A stretch of DNA of 64,000 nt from Meghimatium bilineatum (lineage: Eukaryota > Mollusca > Gastropoda > Stylommatophora > Philomycidae): the NCBI GenBank assembly GCA_034231615.1, contig CM067311.1, positions 19,720,173 to 19,784,172 of the forward strand, given 5' to 3'. Position numbers and translations under genes: made by a program. The notes under the pieces were generated by a model. That model did not search any database. It worked only from the letters and a program-made list of their open reading frames with translations, and was not told the DNA's origin. Below are positions 33,205 through 45,074 of this stretch, piece after piece (position 1 is the first letter of the stretch; each line of letters begins with the position of its first letter).

Positions 33205-33556
33205 AAGTCTAATTGTCTCAGATAGTGAAGTTTCTGTCCTCAGCAATGGTCTCACATTCATCCCTCTCTGTCCTGCATATGATCAATACTCTCTTCTTCA
33301 TGCTATCCGCCGCTACCATCGTCGTCTTAGGCTCCATTATCATTTCTTTGTCAAAGTGTCATCTGATACTGATGATTTGTTCTCTAGATATGAACAGAAG
33401 AAATATCCTTGAACTTCCAAACCCGGTGCATCCCAGGCTTTTGATCTTTACATCAGGAATACCACAACATTAATTCACTTCATCACAACCGCATAAATCG
33501 CTCCAACATCACCCTGAAGAATTTCGCGCCTTGGCTCATCTTCGCCGCCAGAAAGG
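33205..33556 (+). pseudogene. Penelope-like element copy C, N-terminal part
   Basis: SDSEVSVLSNGLTFIP, CPAYDQYSLLHAIRRYHRRL and EEFRALAHLRRQK are the N-terminal RT segments of the family. The frame is interrupted by the RNH-A LINE at 33557 and resumes at 36785 with [14 protein letters not shown]. Confidence 0.85.
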
Positions 33557-36500
33557 CTTATGGTGTATGGTGGCTTCAACAGCCACTCTCAGAGCTGGGG
33601 CTACGATCATATCGACAAGAGAGGTGAGGAACTTGAGAGCTGGCAGGATGAAAATAATCTCATCCTTATTAACCAGCCAGCAGACTCACCAACCTTCTAC
33701 TCGAGAGCATGGCACACCACCTCTACACCAGACCTGGCATTCCACTCACCAGGCCTGCAATGGAACATCACACGTGTCTTTGGAAAGCAGCTTGGGGGTA
33801 GTGACCACAGACCAGTATTTCTGGAAATTCACAATGAATATACCAAGGACAGCAGCACGCTCACTAGGTGGAACTATAAGAGGGCAGACTGGAAAATGTA
33901 CCAGCATTTAACCAGTGCTCTAGCTAAGGACATGAACTTGGACAAAGACATCAATAGAGCAGTTTGTGAATTTAATAGATGTATACTACATGCTGCTAGT
34001 AAAACCATACCCAGGGGGGAGGGGGTCACGCAACAACTACAAACCCTACTGGAATGATGAACTGGAGAAGCTGCAAAATGAGATGGAAACATCTAGACAG
34101 CAGGCTGAGAACAGATCTAGCCAAGAACATCACAACAAATATCAGCACAAAGGCTAAATTTCAAAGAGAAAAAACAGAGTCGCTGAACCTAGAAAGAGAT
34201 ACTAGGGAATTAGGGAAACTTGTAAAACAACTAAATGAAGAAAGTACAGGGAGAAATACCAGGATCATACTTTATAAAGATAGAGACATTTTAACAGGTA
34301 AACATGCAGCTGATTACTTTGCAGATTCCTTTGCAGAAGACAATAACGTCAGTCAGCCCAGACAAGCAACAGGAGGTTGGAGCGAACCAGCAAAGCATTG
34401 AACAAGGCGAACCTATACCTGAAGTCATGGAGGCACCAATCACAATGAGAGAACTGGAGAATGCAATATCCAAATTGAAAATGAAAAAGTCCACTGGAGC
34501 TGATGGAGTGTCCAATTAAATGATTAGAAACCTGGGAATTGTAGCAAGAACACAGCTACTGCAGATCTTTAATACAAGCTGGTCCACAGGTAATGTACCA
34601 CAGGCGTGGAGAGAAGCAATAATGATACCACTCCTCAAATCAGGAAAAGATGGCAACACAGTCTCCAACTACAGGCCCATCAGCCTCACAAGCTGTCTTG
34701 CAAAACAATGGAACGCATTATCAATCTTAGGATGCACTGGTACATTGAAAGTGAAAACCTTCTGTTATCACAGCAAGCAGGTTTCAGACAGTGCTACTCT
34801 ACTGAAGATCAGGCAACCTACCTCTCCCAAGAGATTGAGGATGCCTTCCAAGATAAGAAACTGGTACTAGCAGCATGGATAGACCCCAGGAAAGCATTTG
34901 AAAAGGTCTGGAAAGAAGGGCTCATAAAGAAATTGCAGGGTTAGCTCAAGAATGTACAAATGGGTAAATGCATACCTGCATAATAGAAGAGCCAGGGTAC
35001 AATTAGATAGTCGCAAAAGCAAGAAAGTCCTACTGCGTCATGGAGTCCCCCAGGGAGGAGTCCTGTCACCCACACTTTTCTTGGTTTACATCAATGACCT
35101 AGTTGCTGAACTACCACATGGGATCAAAGTGGCAATGCCAAACCTTATGGGAAAATAGATGGTGCGTCAGCATTAACACAGATAAGTGCAGCACTACACT
35201 CTTTACCCTCTCACCAAAACAAAAAGCCGGTCATATCAAGATGGAGTGCTCTTGAAAAAAGACAAACAAACAACATACCTCGGAGTTACTTTTGATGATA
35301 AGCTGACATGGAAGCAGCACATAAACAAAGCAACAACAAAAGCCAGGAGGAAGTTAGCTATCCTGAGAAAACTAAGTGGAACCACATGGGGAGCCAGAGG
35401 GAATATACTCGGTAAAGTTTACCAGCAAGGCATAAGACCACACCTGGAATATGGTTCAGCAGCGTGGTGTCCTGTATCAAACACCACATTACAAGATCTA
35501 GATAAAGTGCAAAACCAGGCACTTAGAATAATGCTGAGAGCAATGAATCAACACTCATAGCAGAGATGCAGAAAATGGGAAGAATGCAAACACTTGGCGA
35601 ACGCAAAGACACAAAAGTACTAATTCAAGCAGAAAAGTTTCAGTGTATGCCAAGTCATCCAATGAAGGAAAGATTCCAAAATCTAGCAATGGGGCGACTG
35701 AAAAGAAGCAGCTTTATCCATCAAGCTAAACGACTCCGTAGACAACTTACAGACCTGTCTGAAGTTGACAGCCCCTTAAGGTCTGTACCAGAACAAACCC
35801 CGTTGAGTGAAAGGCATGGAATGCAAATATACATTCAGACCCATATGAAAGGAATACTAAGCGAGGACGAACTGAACAGTGTGCAGCGGAGGACAGTCAC
35901 CCTCAGTTTCCTGGATGAGGAATATCCACAAGATATATGGGTCAGAGTATACACTATATATATATTCTATAGTGATATAGTAATATAGAATATATTCTAT
36001 ATATATCTGTGATGGGTCAGCACAGAATGATGTGAGGAATGGAGGTGCAGGTGTATATATAGAATATCCACACACGCCTAGAGATACAATCAGAACACCG
36101 ACAGGAAAATTCTGCAATAATTATGATGCTGAAATCCAGGCAATTAGTGTGGCAGCTAAAAAACTGCTGAACTCCAACTCTGACATACAGCCTGTGGTAT
36201 TCCTGACAGATTCAAGGTCAGTGCTTCAAGCTCTCCAGTCTGGTAAACTAACAGACTTGAAAAAACTACTTAGCGAATTGTCTTACCAGTATAGGGTAAC
36301 CATGCAGTGGATACCCTCTCACTGTGGAATACCAGGAAATGAAAAAGCAGACCAACTGGCTAAGGAAGGTGCTGCCGAAGACCAACCTGATATACCAATC
36401 ACCTACCATCAGAAAAAACAGATGATCAAGTCAATAAGAAAGCCACAAACGCCAACACAAGATGACTATCATATTATGAACAGATCAGAGCAAGTTATAA

Positions 36501-36784
36501 TTCTACGTCTCAGAACAGGACACAACCGACTCCGCAGTCACATGTATACAAAGTTCAAGATTGGCAACACGGCCATGTGTACTTGTGGACAGGCAACACA
36601 GAGTGCCAAACATATACTTCAAGAGTGTTCTGAGCATGAAACGCTGAGGCAGACATATTGGCCAGAGGAAACAACACTGGAATCAAAGCTCTATGGGACT
36701 GTATGAACTACAAAAGACACTGAGTTTTATTAAGGAGACAGAATTACAGATATAGACATGTTTCAATTGAACGAAAGAAGAAAA
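33557..36784 (+). mobile_element. RNH-A LINE copy inserted in Penelope copy C
   Basis: Truncated at the 5' end within the endonuclease (starts near the FNSHSQSWG motif; SDHRPV retained) and running to the GAAAGAAGAAAAAA tail. RT is broken by a stop at 34517-34519, a frameshift near 34700, another near 34935 and a deletion of about 95 bp at about 35137 that removes YADD. The thumb and linker region (35250-35850), absent from the 13-kb copy, is present here. RNase H (36032-36706) keeps VFLTDSRSV and IPSHCGIPGNEKADQLA but its first part is separated by a 54-bp AT-rich insertion at 35955-36008. Clear target duplications were not seen. Dead copy, close in sequence to the other two. Confidence 0.92.
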
Positions 36785-38880
36785 AAACCCTCGCCGCTGT
36801 CGTGATATTGTTATCAAACCAGCAGATAAGGGTGTCACCGTTTGTTGTGTGACGTAACGACCTTTATCCCCAGAAGAGCCACCAAAAACTCTTCAACCCC
36901 TTTCTACACTGCACGCACATCTGACTCGACTGTACCTAACCAGAAGTTGGTTAACAGCGCAGTGAAAACCCTTATCCTTAACAACTACCTTCCTACCACT
37001 GCTACGGCTTTTTGCATCGATCAAAGCTGTTTAGGCAGACCAGTTTTCTACATGCTGCCTAAAATCCATAAGGCATCGAATCCGGGTAGACCTATTGTCT
37101 CTGCTTGCTCTTGTCCCACTGAGCGCATCTCGGACTTCCTTGACAGCATTTTCCAGCCCTTAGTCTTTATTCTTAAAAGACACCAAGCATGCGTTGACCA
37201 TTTTCTCTTCCGTCCAGTTGTCTTCTGACCGTACCTATCATCTGTTCTTGCTTGACGCCTGTTCTTTGTACACTTCTAATGACCATGCAGACTGTCTCAG
37301 GGCTCTGCAGTTCTTTCTGGACAAGAATCACCATCCTTCTGTATCTACATCCACTCTTATCCGCCTTGCTGAACTGGTGCTTTCACTCAACTCTTTTGAA
37401 TTCGAAGGGCACTTTTTCGATCAGAATGGGACCTAGCTATGCTTGTCTTTTCATGGGAGATCTCAAACACCTAGTTTGGTCGACCTATGATGGCCCGTTC
37501 CCATCTCTTTTCACATATACGAGTACATTGACGATGGGATAGGTATCACCGACATGTCCGAAGTGGAATTTATCTCGCTTAATCAACTTCATCGGCAGTT
37601 GATATTTAATTTTATCTAACATCATCACTTCCTCTGTGAACTTCTTGAAATCATTGTCACCATTCATCCCCTTACCTCAGCACATCTATTTACAATAAAT
37701 CTACTGATGAAAATAGCTTTCTGCTCTACACTTCTTCTCATCCTCCCGCTTGTCGCAACTCTCTTCCTTACTCCCAGCTTCTTCACATTCGTCGCTTATG
37801 TAACGATTATGACGATTTTCTTGATACGTCCTCTGATATGATTGAGTTTTCCGTGTGCGTCAGCTGAGCCTTGATTCTTGAGCCTTGATATCTTGATTAG
37901 CTCTCAGGATTCTTCCTCCTCTTCAGAAACTTGTTCTTACCTTTCATCCCCATAGCTCTTCTGTCCGACGCATCATGCTTAAACATTATGTCCTTCTCTA
38001 GTCTGATTCTGACACCTGTGTCGCTTTCCAGGACTTATTTCTGGTGGTCTATAGGCGCGACAAAAATCTGAAGAATATCTTGGTCCATAGCCACCTTAAG
38101 TTTTCTGTTCCTGGCTATTTTGCTACTGTTCGTTGCTCACGTCGCTGTACATGTCCTTATGTGGTTCAGATGCGCTCCATTTCTTTTTCCTAAGGCCAAT
38201 TTCTCCATCGACGAGGACTTTATATGTTAATCCCGTAATTTTATTTACATGATTATATGTAAACGCTGCGGCAAGCAGTACATCTGGGAACCGGCTGAAT
38301 ATTGAGCGACCGCTTTTGTAACCATCTCCATGCCATCAAGCACAGAACAGCTACTCATGTTGCCACATACTTCAACGGCGATGGCCATCATAGTGCTCTT
38401 GATATTCAGGTCACTGCCATCAGATCCTGCACCACAGATTATATATCTAGGTACGCTCTAGAAAATCGTCTTATTGTTGAATTGGGTACCCTCAAGCCTT
38501 TTGGACTCAATTCCGACCACTCTTTTGTCTAGTACTGGGTTGTGTGGTCTTTGTCTTTATTCATTTTGTTCAGTCATCTTTTTGTTTCTTTCGTTTCCAC
38601 CTATATTTACGTTTTTTATGTGCTTCCAGTCCTTTCGGCATCTCACTTATTTCTGTTGGAAACGTTTTTGTGTTTTGTGATAATTTCCATTCGTCGTCTT
38701 TTGATGTTTTGTGCATATATTGATAAAGATCTTTTTGTTGAAACGTTAAACGTGTTTTGTGTATTGTAATGTGTATGTTTTCTTGTTTGCTCATTATAAC
38801 CCCCTAGTTTTAGTGATAGTCCGTCATGTCTTAGTGGACCATTTTAAAAAAAACCTGTGTTTTCGTAAGTACAATTGTTG
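36785..38880 (+). pseudogene. Penelope-like element copy C, RT catalytic part to 3' end
   Basis: [14 protein letters not shown], then 36842-37228 with [20 protein letters not shown] (RT fingers), 37194-37436 with LLDACSLYTSNDHADC, and YIDDGIGITDMSEVEF at about 37525 (catalytic YIDD intact). The linker at 37730-38230 is decayed. GIY-YIG remains as RFCNHLHAIKHRTATH and ENRLIVELGTLKPFGLN (38302-38532). The 3' UTR, motif 38719-38747 and boundary segment follow. About 2.6 kb without the LINE, similar to a unit Penelope-like element. Multiple frameshifts. Confidence 0.9.
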
Positions 38881-39435
38881 TTATGTTTCACACAGTTACC
38901 TTATATTGATTGTCGTACTGATCTATCTGTCATCTTTGGCCCAAAAGGAGCCAACTACATCAAATAAGTATTCAACAAATTCACTTACTTACAAGTTGAT
39001 GCAGCCTATCGGGATTATATTTAACCACCTTGTATTAAATTTAATTATCTTTTGTTAAAAGTTACCATCATCATAATTTTGCTATGCATATATATTCAAC
39101 AATAATCTGTCAGCCTACAGGTTTCACTCACTGGCAAGTAATGGAGTTTTTTTACCCAGTGAACAGGTCCCTTATCGAAACTTCACTTCTGATTTGTATG
39201 GCATAAGATTTCAGTTTGAGTTGAAGTCATATGCAAATATTCCCAAAATTGAGAGTAGGATTTGCCTTTCCTGTCAAGTGCCATACACTCCTTGCATTGA
39301 GATTGAGTCTAAGAAGGTAGGAAATTTTATCAGTATTTCAGGTATGAAAAAATACCTGCATGAAAGATAGAGAGCTTGTGCTCATGAGATGAAATGGAAT
39401 GTTTCTGTTCAAATTAATTTGCTGAAGTACATACC
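38881..39435. other. No gene seen
   Basis: AT-rich presumed intron; possibly the decayed front of the RNase H remnant that follows. Confidence 0.35.
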
Positions 39436-39439
39436 CTAA

Positions 39440-39860
39440 GAATTGATACAAAAGTATGCCAATGCAAACAGATGGTGTTTATTACTGATGTCAGTTCTAC
39501 AGGCCCATGGTAGTGATGCAAGGCCAGACTTGAAAAAAATCTGAGAAATGAGCATTCAAAGAAGGGATGTGTTACAGCGGATACTATCTCACTGTAACAT
39601 AACAGGAAATAAAAACAGATATGCTAGCAGAATAAGAATCAACACAGAAACAAATGGAGCAAGCAATCTCTCACCAAGAAAAAACAACCCTCATCGAAGA
39701 TACTAGAAAAAGTAGACCAATCAAAAGACAACTATCACTATCCCACAAGAGCAGAACAAATGATCTTGTTCCGTACCAGGACAGAGCACAAAAGACCAAA
39801 TACAAAGGACTTGTCATATGTCTTTAACTTGACCATGAAAGAGTTGGAGGAGAAAGTTGA
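39440..39860 (+). pseudogene. RNase H-class LINE remnant (RNH-A relative)
   Basis: Traces of RNase H (FITDVSSTGPW near TDARSV, ISL.HNRK.K near SHCGIPGNEK) and QSKDNYHYPTRAEQMILFRTR (shown in part) correspond to the DDYHIMNRPEQVIILRLRTG segment of RNH-A. No open frame survives. Evidence is order plus several short matches. Confidence 0.6.
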
Positions 39861-39865
39861 AATCT

Positions 39866-40047
39866 GTTACATATATAGTTCATTCAGTTTGTACTGGATG
39901 TGTAAAGTTGTTTACATATATAGTTCACTCAGATTGTACTGGACATGTGCAGTTTATTACATATATAACTCATTCAATTTGTACTGGACATGTGAAGTTG
40001 TTTACATATATAGCTCATTCAATTTGTACTGGATGTGTGAAGTTTGA
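39866..40047 (+). repeat. 45-bp minisatellite, four units
   Basis: Four diverged copies of a unit starting ACATATATAGTTCATTCAG and containing TGTACTGGA. The period is a multiple of three, so a frame with YIYSSF..YW.C repeats stays open; it is not evidence for a gene. Confidence 0.9.
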
Positions 40048-40359
40048 ATTTCACACCTCAACTGGTTTTTCCAATATGGTGTTTCACTAAACACCTTAGT
40101 AACCAGATCTGGTAGTTCAACAGCTTGACATAAGAATTGAGAAATCAGAGACCAAAATTGTGATAAAATTCTTGATGTTACAGGAAAAACACAGAAATAG
40201 ACTAGTGTTTGAGGAAAATATGTCCTTCATATGATTCTATAATAAAACTGGTGTAGGCAGTTTAAGTGTGGCCGTTCCCATATTACCGTCATCAGAATGC
40301 AATGATGAAAATGCTGCATGAGCAAAGAACCCATTGACCAATGAGAAGAAAATGACAAT

Positions 40360-40840
40360 TGCAGAAATTCAGCTATTGAATTCACTGAGTTTAGCGAAAG
40401 TGAAACTGCTCAGTGAAAGCACAATTTTTATAATGTTACAGAACAGTCTGAACATGAGAAACGTTTGTGCCCACTGGTTCTTGCATCTGTTGACATATGA
40501 ATAGCACAAATTAGGGTTGATTACTGGAGTCAGTTGCTTGAAATGTGGCAGTCAAAAAATATGTTGATGACCATGCTGACAGTAGATGAGACTTGGGTTC
40601 ACCATTATAAGCCAGAATCCAACATTTCTTGCATGCAGTGGGAAAACACCAGGCACACCAACACATGTCAAGCCAAGAGCACAGAATCTGCAAGAAAAGT
40701 GATGGTGGCTGTTTTTGGGACACCAATGGTGTCATATTGAAGGTTTCTCTGCCTCATCGGAAACAGTTAATGGTTAGTATTATGCAGATCTCCTTACCAA
40801 ACTAAGAAAGACTGGGTAAGAAAAGGGGGGTAAACGTGAA
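40360..40840 (+). pseudogene. mariner transposase remnant (second copy)
   Basis: Plus strand: MRNVCAHWFLHLLTYE, then LEMWQSKNMLMTMLTVDETW and VHHYKPESNISCMQWEN, then KSTESARKVMVAVFGT. This is the first-aspartate region (VDETWVHHY) of a mariner transposase of a different lineage from the 27.7-kb element. The second and third catalytic regions are not recognisable and no terminal repeats were found. Confidence 0.85.
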
Positions 40841-41079
40841 CCAAAATTCTGTTTTGCAGAATTTTTTCTTTTCTAAAGTATTTAAAAAAACAGTTGAAAA
40901 AAATCATTTTGACAATGACGAAGATATCATACTGGTTTGCGATGACTGTTAAATTTTTTCTAAAAGTAGGTTGTTTTATTCTGAATGTCTTTTCAAGGTC
41001 ATGCAGAGGTGGCAGAAATGTATAAATTCAGGTGGTGGCTATATTGAGAAGGAATAAACACTGTCAAATTTTGTTTTTT

Positions 41080-41640
41080 TGTTCCTACTCCTTCATGGTC
41101 AGAGTAAAGACATATGACACACATCAATATACCGGTACCTGCATCACATCTACTTGTAAGAGGTGCAGTGGAAACTTTTCAGTTGGTAAGTGTACAAGTG
41201 TGCCTTGACATCAGCGCTTCTGCTTGAGACACCTACATTTGACAAGAGATGAGAACTTTCATTGATACCACTTACAGTGTTCACAAGTATACTGTTTTTT
41301 TTTCCTGAAAAAGTTGAAAAGGCATAGATGGTTGACTTAATTGTATTTAGGTTACCGCTATAACTTAAAATAAAATCCACAGGGATCTCCAAAAAAATCC
41401 ACTTTGTAAACAAGACATCGCAAACCATATTTGGACAGTGAGCTCTTGAGCACAAAGCAAACGACTTCACCGTTATGCCAGTGAGATATACAAGACCTGG
41501 ACATTATTTCTTTGTTTAAGAGTCTAATAAAAGGACATATAAGAGGTTCAACAATGAAGTTGATAGCCAAACTAGCGATAGGGAAAGTAGTAATCCAGGA
41601 TTGCCATGGAAAACCAACATGGCACTTGCCGATGATGATG
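41080..41640 (-). pseudogene. Possible third piggyBac-like remnant
   Basis: The minus strand has SKYGLRCLVYKVDFFGDPCGFYF, which recalls the 'K.GFK.W.L....GY...F' strand after the catalytic DEAM region. Downstream traces (KFSSLVKCRC) recall the VATL strand. Weak; it could be something else. Confidence 0.3.
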
Positions 41641-41899
41641 AAAACTACTGTATGTCTGGTTGGGCTCTCTTCCTGGGTGCATAGATGTTAATACTAATTC
41701 CAGGCATTTAGACATATAGGACAATGGGAGAGGCAATAAATATGTGAGTTATGTCACCAAATCAGAGCATCAGCCAATTATTGAGCAGGCATTGTGAACA
41801 CATTCTAGACATTAGAATCTGGCCAGTAAGAAAGCTGAGTTCGACCAATCAATATCTATAACAAGAAATCAAGAAATAGCTGTGAATATTGGAGATGAG

Positions 41900-42800
41900 A
41901 ATTTGTAAGCAGACCATTTGGACCATAAATCAACACAGTAATGGCACGATTAGTCCCTGTATGTTGTTGGAGATATGGAGAAAATGGTTGGTTGGTCCAT
42001 GGGCTCATGACCATTGGCCAATGCCATTGTGTTATATGTGAATCTGTTTGTGAGCAGGTGGTTTGTTCCATATAAGGTATTGCATTTATTTGGCCTCAGG
42101 AGGAGAAGCATTTTCTTGATATCACTCAGCACTGGACATTCAAAAAGGTGGAATTCGACAGTTTCGTAGGGATGAGTGCACAGTCGGCACCATGGAGTGT
42201 GTTGTGGTTGTATTCTGTTCAGGTAATTTTAATGCTGTACATGTTGTGTGCGAAGTCGGAATATGATACTCTGGTCTTTCCTTCCCAGGAGGTTGATGTT
42301 GTCTTTGGGATTTGGGCTGGTCATATATTTATAGATTTCTGTCCCATGGTTTCTCATGGCCCATCTGTTCATTATTGGATATACTCTTTGTTCACAGATT
42401 TCAATATCATTTTAACTGTGTGTATGGCTGCTCTTATCGTGCTCTCTTCTTTGCTAGTCTGTCTTATCATTGCCATGTGTGTTTGAGTGGCCAGAAATCA
42501 TCTGCATAACAACACTGACTTTATAAGATGTAAGCAGCTGGTTGGCATTGGTAATATATTTTAGCTAGTTCAGACTTACAGTGTCCATCCCATTCTAGTG
42601 CTTGAAACGCGAACATAGTCTAAAAATCACAATATTTTGGACTTTTGGTGGAAAGGCGTCAAATATGGTTTTCAGGTTGTACAAGGCAAGTTCAAGTGCT
42701 GTTATTTCAGCTTCTTAGAATATATCTCCCCAAAGGGATCAAACAACTCATCAGATGTTGTGTCTGGATACTCTATATAGACACCAACCATAACCTGCTT
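41900..42800 (-). pseudogene. RNase H-class LINE remnant (RNH-C)
   Basis: Minus strand from 42790 down: VMVGVYIEYPDT, FDPFGEIYSEAEITALELAL and NLKTIFDAFPPKVQN, an RNase H start with its glutamate. Further down (42200-42060) lies a cysteine/histidine-containing end (LHGADCALIPTK..., NVQC) like the zinc segments that close such LINEs. The sequence differs from RNH-A and RNH-B. The membrane-like plus-strand ORF 42148-42486 is its antisense. Confidence 0.65.
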
Positions 42801-42826
42801 TAATGGTGGTTTAATATTATCTGGAT

Positions 42827-43262
42827 CTGGTGGTCCCTTACACATTCCCAGAGGAGGAAGAGTGGGTTGACTTCATCGCCGGTTGCAATGATGATCGCCG
42901 GACGATGACGATGTTGCCACCTACTGTACTTGACGAAGCATTGGGGAAGAAGACATACATTGCACAATGACTGAGGAGAGGGCGGCACAGATCCTCCAAC
43001 CTTTCTGGAGGGCGCGTTTGTCGGTAGGATCAAGTTTATCAGACATACAGATCCTGTTGATGATGAGGGTAGGTGGGTCATTGTGGACCAGATGGACTCG
43101 ATAAAGAAAAGTCACAAGAAATGTGGTGAGATCGTGGTGTTCTCTCTGGAAATGAAGCCTGGCGAGTTAACAGGGATCGATAAGCCCTATTACGAGAACG
43201 CCTACCAACATACCGCAACTGTGTATGGCTTTTATCGACTCAGCCAGACCCTCTCAATCTAG
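42827..43262 (+). pseudogene. Two overlapping frames of unknown function
   Basis: Frame 1 (42827 to TGA about 42970) reads VVPYTFPEEEEWVDFIAGC and ends TYIAQ. A second frame starts at an ATG overlapping that stop (ATGA) with MTEERAAQILQPF; after a one-base shift it continues FLEGAFVGRIKFIRHTDP, GRWVIVDQMDSIKKSHKKCG and YENAYQHTATVYGFYRL to a stop at 43260-43262 (about 98 residues). Amino acid use is clearly protein-like. I do not recognise either family. The ATGA overlap is typical of compact viral genomes. The frameshift marks decay. Confidence 0.5.
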
Positions 43263-43549
43263 CATCAATACGTAATGGTGACCTTAATTGCGTCGCATAG
43301 AAAGTGGCGGAACGCTTCAAATGTGTTCTTCGAGGTCAGGGATTAACACACACCAGAAGGCAATAAACACAGTAGGAAGAGAAACGAGTCCGTGCCTCGG
43401 GGGTAACGATCAACAACCTGGCCAAGTTGGAGAGGATCCTCAAATGAGCCATTATCCTGCTCGATATTGCAGGCAAGATTATCTACAGCAGCAGCAAATA
43501 TCAGGCCAGTAGGTGGAAACCGTGACTGACTATATTGGATCTGTTGAGC

Positions 43550-44372
43550 GTCTTCGTCCGCCTTCCAGCTCGCTCGGCTGGTAAAGATAACGAACCTGGA
43601 CATCAGAGGTATCGGATTCTCTGCAAAACCTACGGGACGACCTGGGGCCACAGGAGGGTCGCGCCGTCACTCCCTGGAGTTTGAGAGCATCCAGATGCTT
43701 CTTACCTGTCAGCCGAGTCGGCTCATTTTTGATTTCCTTAACAACAGCTGGGAGGCGTGCCACCCACTCCGATGATCGAGAAGAAGACCCACGGACTACA
43801 ATCAATAGCTCTTGATCATGCTGGTGACCAAAAAGCCGCTCGATCCCTTGCTCTCAATGAATCTCCACACGGCTGCGTCGTATCATAGTCCTATGCTCCT
43901 CCAGTGGCTGAGAGACCTCGCCCATGAATTCACGCAGAGGGTCCACCATGTATAGCTTAGGCCACGCGAGCGGCCTACGTTGTAGATTTGTGTCAGCCCT
44001 TCAGCAACCTCGGCGCTATTCTTCGAGCTCAGAGGCTCCACTTCTTTGTAATGACTTATCCAAGTCTACAACTGTTAGAGCGTATTTGTACGTTTTGCTT
44101 CCTGCGGAGCAGTTGCTCGCCTGGCTGCCATATATTGCCCCGCAGGGGACGTGATCATGAGGCAGAAAAAGCAGGTCAGCCTGATGTGCCGCGTTTGACT
44201 CCTATATGTCAAATTTCGGCCATGGTATGTGGCGAGGTTCGGGTAAATAGATCTGCCATATTGCCTGTTTTTTAAGCCAGTCCTGAGCCTCACTATCCGT
44301 AACTTTTGCCGCCGTGGCAAGCTGATTGATGGCTGAAGCACCCTTCCAGTACCCTCTTGGGCAATAATACAC
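43550..44372 (-). pseudogene. Maverick/Polinton-type integrase
   Basis: Minus strand from 44372: GYWKGASAINQLATAAKVT and WLKKQAIWQIYLPEPRHIP (N-terminal zinc/helical region), then after a stop HQADLLFLPHD (first catalytic D), YKYALTVVDL, a frame change, LAWPKLYMVDPLREFMGEV (second D), a stop, EQGIERLFG (third acidic region, shortened: the usual stretch between GIVER and the next helix is missing), EWVARLPAVVKEI, NEPTRLTGKK and VRYLYQPSELEGGRRRSTDP (C-terminal strand-rich domain). This wording matches integrases that I know as 'transposon-derived' proteins of Maverick type in invertebrates (family recall, not a search). Several stops and frameshifts. Confidence 0.7.
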
Positions 44373-44425
44373 GGCAGAGCAATGCTACACAGCATGTTTC
44401 ATAATTCAGTTTCGTGTGCTATGTA

Positions 44426-44668
44426 TTAAAACAAGCTGATAAGTCTCCAACAAGCTGCCGCTAGGGGTTGAGGATGCTGCCTAGTATTCGGTACGTTTAT
44501 TCGAATCACCTTTCTAGCAAAGACATCAATGGTGTGTTCATTCTCATGCCAGACAGGGAGACACGGGATGAGTATATAATAGATTCCCCCCAGCTCTGGC
44601 ACGTTATGGAGTCTGGCTATATAGCCCACCCTTAACATAGCACAGTAGAGTTCGTCGGCGAGATCCAT
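44426..44668 (-). CDS. Hypothetical ORF upstream of integrase
   Basis: An 80-codon minus-strand frame, MDLADELYCAMLRVGYIARL to NVPNTRQHPQP, about 50 bp upstream of the integrase remnant in the same orientation. No motif recognised. It may be part of another element gene or chance. Confidence 0.25.
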   Translation of the reverse strand: MDLADELYCAMLRVGYIARLHNVPELGGIYYILIPCLPVWHENEHTIDVFARKVIRINVPNTRQHPQPLAAACWRLISLF

Positions 44669-45074
44669 TTCTCAGCTTCCCTATTACTAGTAATACTTCC
44701 TATTACTATTACTTTAAAAAAAAATATTATTGGGCTTGGTGACAGCTGATATTGCACCCAGATGTAGATGGGATGTGCTGTGGCATCATGGCAGCGACCA
44801 TTTGCGATGTGTCTTGTTGGTGGACAAAGGAAAAAGTAAACAACAGAAAGAGGAGTATAATAGGGTAGGCATATCACTTTCGTGACTCCGCACTTCAACG
44901 TCTGAAGACCAGAACACATTCATCATTTGGAATCTCGGCCCAAGCTGAAGATGGTAGTGAGATAAAACTTGTATATATGAGTTTGGCTCTAGAATTTCAC
45001 AGAAAACCCCTCTATGGATCCTGAGGGTCGATGACGACACGCTCCTAGGCAGTGCAGCACGCTTACTTTGGCCG

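Noticed and set aside
39866-40047. CRISPR array
   Set aside because: Units are contiguous without unique spacers and the genome is eukaryotic. The other tandem repeats in the window fail for the same reason.
39857-40090. A repeat protein gene
   Set aside because: It comes from a 45-bp minisatellite whose period is a multiple of three; no start context or splice sites support a gene.
42148-42486. 112-codon ORF with apparent transmembrane helices
   Set aside because: Antisense to the C-terminal region of an RNase H-class LINE (RNH-C).
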